Part shown: in pieces, positions 6,605 through 9,088 of the stretch | Layout: each line of letters opens with the position of its first letter | How positions within the stretch are numbered: position 1 is the first letter of the stretch | Source: an uncultured Myxococcales bacterium | GTDB taxonomy: Bacteria > Myxococcota_A > Bradymonadia > Bradymonadales > Bradymonadaceae | DNA: 9,088 nucleotides | Direction: 5' to 3' | Assembly: GCA_913058025.1 (NCBI GenBank) | Contig: CAJXPN010000108.1 | Location: 1 to 9,088, forward strand | Position numbers and translations under genes: made by a program | Notes under the pieces: model-generated | Seen by the model: the letters and a program-made list of their open reading frames with translations, nothing else | What the model was told of the DNA's origin: nothing | Databases searched by the model: none

Positions 6605-7705
6605 ATGACGATTTGGTCCCTCCACGTCGACGAGTCGGGAGACTTCTCCGACGACGCCACCGAGCGCATATGGGTCGCGGGCGTGCTCTCACGCCACGCG
6701 AACACGCCCTCGCTCGAGCGCGCGCTGCGTCGCGGGCTGCGCGCGGCCGCGCCGCACGTGCCCTGGCCGCTCCACTCCACGCTCCTCCTGCGCCCCGTCT
6801 GCCACGCCATCTGGTGGCACGCCGCGGGCGAGCCCGAGCCCGCCCCGGGCGGCGCCCGAGGAATCATCGACTGCGCCCGCGCCGACGCGCCTGGCGCCCT
6901 GGACGCGTGCCTCGAGGCCCTCGCTGCCCGGCGCGAACCGCGCCGTCGAGACCTCATCGACGTGGAGCGCGCGGTGCGGCGAGATCCCGCGCTGGCGAAG
7001 CTGCGCGCCTACACGCACGACCGGATCGAGGCCGTGGCAGGCGCGCTGCGAGGGGCGTCACGCTCGGGCGGGGCGCCCGAGGTCTTCGCCGTCCTGTGCT
7101 CGGAGGGTGAGCCCGGCGCGACCCTGCGCGACCCCTCCGCCAGCGGCCTCTCGAGGCTCGATCGCTACCTCCAGTGCCTCGCCGGGCTGCTCGAGCGCGC
7201 CCGCGACGCCATCGCCGCCGCGGAGCCTGGCGACGCGCACCGCGTCGACGTCACGCTGGCGACCAGGGACGTCCTCCACCCGCTGCTCGGCGAGCAGGCG
7301 CCGCTGTCTCGCGACGGCTTCGCCGTCGTGTGTGAGGCGCTGTCGGTCTCGGAGTCGGACGTGACGTTCACGTGCGCTGGCCTGCGGCGCTACGATCAGG
7401 ACGCCAGCGCGCTGCTCGTGGCCGCCGACCTCCTCGCCAACCGCTGCTTCCGCGACGTCCGAGGAGGCGTCTCTCTGCGCGACGTCCGCGTCAGGCTGCT
7501 CGACCACGTCGGCCTCGACCTCCACACGCACGCGCGCCCCGACCTGCCGCTCCTCGTGGCGATGGGCGAGGCGCGCGAGGTCGTCATGTCACTCGCGAGC
7601 GACGCGCCGATCTCCCCGGCGAGCCTGACCCGCTCTCACAGGTGGGCCCGCGACCAGGCCACCGCGTGGAACAACGCCAACCCGAACGCCAAGGACAGGA
7701 GCTGA
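6605..7705 (+). CDS. DUF3800 family protein
   Basis: This 366-residue soluble protein matches the DUF3800 family, which is predicted to have an RNase H-like fold, is common in phages and mobile islands, and has no settled function. The N-terminal hallmark is SLHVDESGDFSDDATERIWV (D9, E10, G12, D13), the usual xIDESGD strand with acidic residues. The second hallmark is near the C-terminus: YDQDASALLVAADLLANRCF (263-282, with D266 and D275), equivalent to the family's Q/S-x-x-D-L/A-D-L-I helix. The acidic residues that would bind metal are therefore present. The middle is Arg/Ala-rich and longer than in many relatives. The ATG at 6605 has AGGAG (6592-6596) 8 nt before it. The stop TGA shares its last base with the next ATG (TGATG), indicating translational coupling with the second sigma-like gene. 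Family assignment rests on the two end motifs. Confidence 0.78.
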   Translation: MTIWSLHVDESGDFSDDATERIWVAGVLSRHANTPSLERALRRGLRAAAPHVPWPLHSTLLLRPVCHAIWWHAAGEPEPAPGGARGIIDCARADAPGALDACLEALAARREPRRRDLIDVERAVRRDPALAKLRAYTHDRIEAVAGALRGASRSGGAPEVFAVLCSEGEPGATLRDPSASGLSRLDRYLQCLAGLLERARDAIAAAEPGDAHRVDVTLATRDVLHPLLGEQAPLSRDGFAVVCEALSVSESDVTFTCAGLRRYDQDASALLVAADLLANRCFRDVRGGVSLRDVRVRLLDHVGLDLHTHARPDLPLLVAMGEAREVVMSLASDAPISPASLTRSHRWARDQATAWNNANPNAKDRS

Positions 7706-8490
7706 TGGAACTCGAAGACGCGCTGCTCGCGCTCGGATCGACCGACCCCGACGTCCGCGCCGCCGCGCTCAAGTTGATCGCCGAGCACGTCCTCTCGACG
7801 ACGGCGCCGTCGCTCGCGCGCAGCTCGTGGGGCGAGGACACCGTCGACGAGGCCACGCACCTCATGCTCCTCGAGCTCTGTCAGCGCGACAGGCCGATGT
7901 CCGCCAGGAGCCCCGCCGCGTACCTGCGCATGATCTTGTTCAACGCGTGCCGAGCCGTCTACCGACGTGACAAGAGGCGACGTGGGCACGAGGTCCTGCA
8001 GCCCGGTGGCGAAGACGACCACCCCAGGGAGGGCGCGACGCACCACGACGTGACCTCCATCGCCGAGGTGATGGAGGGCCAGACGATCGTGCCGGCCGAG
8101 GCGTTCGAGGCCGGCGGGGACCAGGTCGTCGAGTGCATCGCCAGGCACCTCATCGAGGTCGTCGCGCCCTCCATGAGCTTCCGCGGAGACGGCATCGAGA
8201 GCACCAAACTGTCGATCCGAGAGCTCACGGACATCTACGTCGAGAAGTACACGATGGACGAGCTCATCTCCTCGAGCTTCAGCTCGGCCGATCCGTCGGC
8301 GAAGGAGCTGCGCGCGAGACGTGATAAGATCAACCGCCGGTTCAGCCGCGCGCGCGAGCGACTCCTGAAGACGCTCGAGGATGGCGGCCCTGAAGAGCAA
8401 CGGTCCGATGAAGACCTCCTGCTCATGCACCGGTTCATTCAGTCGGTCATGTCCAGATCTCGAGCCCAGCAACTGAGAACATCTGGCTGA
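7705..8490 (+). CDS. Atypical sigma-70/ECF-like regulator (second copy)
   Basis: This 261-residue protein has the two functional parts of a small sigma factor. The region 2-like part (about 45-93) contains DTVDEATHLMLLELCQ, SPAAYLRMILFNACRAVYRR and the basic patch RRDKRRR (87-93). The region 4-like part (about 182-225) contains YTMDELISSSFSSADPSAKE, then ELRARRDKINRRFSRARERL, the usual recognition-helix pattern ending in an RARERLL-like stretch. A C-terminal extension with SDEDLLLMHRFIQSVM resembles the tail of the gene at 4578-5342, making the two likely paralogues. The start ATG overlaps the DUF3800 stop (TGATG), and AGGAG at 7697-7701 is close by, so translation is probably coupled. Its stop codon touches a promoter-like element for the next gene. 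DNA binding is likely; true sigma activity is inferred. Confidence 0.75.
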   Translation: MELEDALLALGSTDPDVRAAALKLIAEHVLSTTAPSLARSSWGEDTVDEATHLMLLELCQRDRPMSARSPAAYLRMILFNACRAVYRRDKRRRGHEVLQPGGEDDHPREGATHHDVTSIAEVMEGQTIVPAEAFEAGGDQVVECIARHLIEVVAPSMSFRGDGIESTKLSIRELTDIYVEKYTMDELISSSFSSADPSAKELRARRDKINRRFSRARERLLKTLEDGGPEEQRSDEDLLLMHRFIQSVMSRSRAQQLRTSG

Positions 8491-8519
8491 AACGGTCCGC
8501 GCGGGTCCCAGTGGGACTC
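8491..8519 (+). promoter_or_regulatory. Bipartite promoter-like element before the last gene
   Basis: AACGGTCCGC (8491-8500), a 15-nt gap, then ACTC (8516-8519), extended here as GGGACTCTAAC, which resembles an ECF -10 box. It begins on the first base after the second sigma-like gene's stop. The gap is 1 nt shorter than in the other three copies. The distance to the ATG at 8638 is 118 nt, leaving a structured leader. Confidence 0.42.
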
Positions 8520-8532
8520 TAACAGAGTGAAC

Positions 8533-8564
8533 GGGCGAGGAGGGTCTCCCAAGAGACCGCGCCC
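8533..8564 (+). promoter_or_regulatory. Hairpin in the leader of the last gene
   Basis: GGTCTC (8543-8548) pairs with GAGACC (8553-8558) around a CCAA loop. GGGCG (8533-8537) pairs with CGCCC (8560-8564) outside it, leaving AGGAG (8538-8542) unpaired opposite a single G. A smaller stem, GTCCC/GGGAC (8505-8509/8513-8517), lies just before and overlaps the promoter-like spacer. There is no T-run, so termination is doubtful. It could act as a leader structure, a weak attenuator or an mRNA end for the upstream operon. Confidence 0.35.
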
Positions 8565-8637
8565 ACCCCACGAGAACACGACCGCGGCGCCCCATCGCGT
8601 CGACATGAATCGCCACCGGGCGAGAGGAAGATAGAAG

Positions 8638-9040
8638 ATGAGCGAGCACGAGCAGATCGACGACGCCCTGCGTCGACTGGGCCTGGAGGGATACCAGGCC
8701 GGCGCGCCCGACATACAACGCCCCCCGAAGGCGGACGCCAGCAAGGGCCTCGCGGGCTCCCCGCCCGACCTCGCCGCGTCCCGCGACCAGCCCGCCATCG
8801 ACCTCCTCCACGCCTCCATCGAGCGCGTCGGCTTCGAGATCGGCTGGCTGCCGCGCAACACCCGCATCCTCGAGCTCTTCCACCCGGCCGGCCCACCAGA
8901 CCTCGTCCCCAGACCGACTGACGCCTGCGTCGAGGTCGAGGAGGGCGTGCTCCGCGTCGACCTCTCCGGGATCGACGAGGTCGTCGCCCTGGAGCCAGGC
9001 GGAGAGGAGGGCCTCTACATCAGGTTCTCACCCTCCGGTG
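8638..9040 (+). CDS. Unknown protein, truncated by the contig end
   Basis: I do not recognise this protein. Native sequence ends at 9040, after 134 complete codons. An uncorrected gene call would continue to a stop at 9085-9087, but its last 15 or so residues (AVSYTHLTLPTIYSV) are translated adapter and must be removed. The visible part is soluble. A short helix (EQIDDALRRLGLEGYQ) is followed by a Pro/Ala-rich stretch, a helical segment around IDLLHASIERVGFEIGW, and an acidic beta-like end (EVEEGVLRVDLSGIDEVVAL). It has no signal peptide or membrane segment. AGAGGAAG (8623-8630) lies 7 nt before the ATG. It has its own promoter-like element and hairpin leader. The true C-terminus and length are unknown. 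Confidence 0.75.
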
Positions 9041-9088
9041 CTGTCTCTTATACACATCTGACGCTGCCGACGATCTACTCTGTGTAGA
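9041..9088 (+). other. Illumina Nextera adapter read-through (artificial)
   Basis: CTGTCTCTTATACACATCT (9041-9059) is the Tn5 mosaic end used in Nextera libraries. GACGCTGCCGACGA (9060-9073) is the rest of the Read 1-side adapter. TCTACTCT (9074-9081) is an 8-base i5 index in reverse complement (AGAGTAGA, which from memory is index 504 of the standard set). GTGTAGA (9082-9088) begins the P5 segment. These bases are not from the organism; the contig really ends at 9040. Confidence 0.98.

Noticed and set aside
5582..6625. 347-codon minus-strand frame
   Set aside because: It encodes low-complexity Arg/Gly sequence opposite the DUF1232 gene and the acidic gene, with no ribosome site or domain; a composition shadow.
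8399..8408. Partial match AACGGTCCGA to the promoter-like motif
   Set aside because: It lies within the coding sequence of the second sigma-like gene, the last base differs, and no gene starts at a suitable distance.
7636..8883. 415-codon open frame on the minus strand
   Set aside because: It lies antisense to two plus-strand genes and the gap between them. The plus genes have ribosome sites and recognisable motifs; this frame has neither and is open only because GC-rich codons rarely make stops in the antisense frame.

Overview
The window is GC-rich bacterial DNA (about 70% by eye). G/C dominates third codon positions, Shine-Dalgarno (SD) sequences are classical, and genes are tightly packed. 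That fits a GC-rich lineage such as Myxococcota or a neighbour, but nothing fixes the taxon. It looks like accessory chromosome, plasmid or phage-derived DNA rather than a housekeeping region. No rRNA, tRNA, transposase or CRISPR array was seen. The right end is the end of a contig: the last 48 bases (9041-9088) are Illumina Nextera adapter, not biology.

Layout. On the minus strand are a 27-residue start of an unknown gene (82 to 1) and, upstream of it in the same direction, a TM2+SHOCT membrane protein (532 to 137). Divergent from these is a large plus-strand gene (795-4325) for a PLD-like nuclease fused to an SF2 helicase, a type of protein often found among defence or repair genes. After a 252-nt gap comes an atypical sigma-70-like regulator (4578-5342), then a YkvA/DUF1232 membrane protein (5510-5815). 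A likely operon follows: an acidic unknown protein (5929-6513), a DUF3800 protein (6605-7705) and a second atypical sigma-like regulator (7705-8490) whose start codon overlaps the DUF3800 stop. Last is an unknown gene (8638 on) cut by the contig end. No gene-free stretch exceeds 300 nt. The longest are 533-794 (one promoter-like site and hairpins) and 4326-4577 (one hairpin and an 8-bp direct repeat).

The main hidden signal is a bipartite promoter-like element, AAC[T/G]GTCCGC, 15-16 nt, then [A/C]CTC. It occurs four times, always between genes and always pointing at the next gene: TM2, YkvA, the acidic/DUF3800/sigma operon, and the 8638 gene. The helicase and the first sigma-like gene lack it. 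With two related sigma-like proteins in the same 4 kb, this suggests a local, self-contained regulon: one of the sigma-like proteins may read the element and switch on two small membrane proteins, a DUF3800 protein and unknown proteins. That is inference. The sequence directly shows the motif copies and the matching features of the two regulators.

Also notable are a 44-bp perfect palindrome (63 nt with outer arms) inside the first sigma-like gene, and two near-identical 19-nt stem-loops on either side of the helicase gene.
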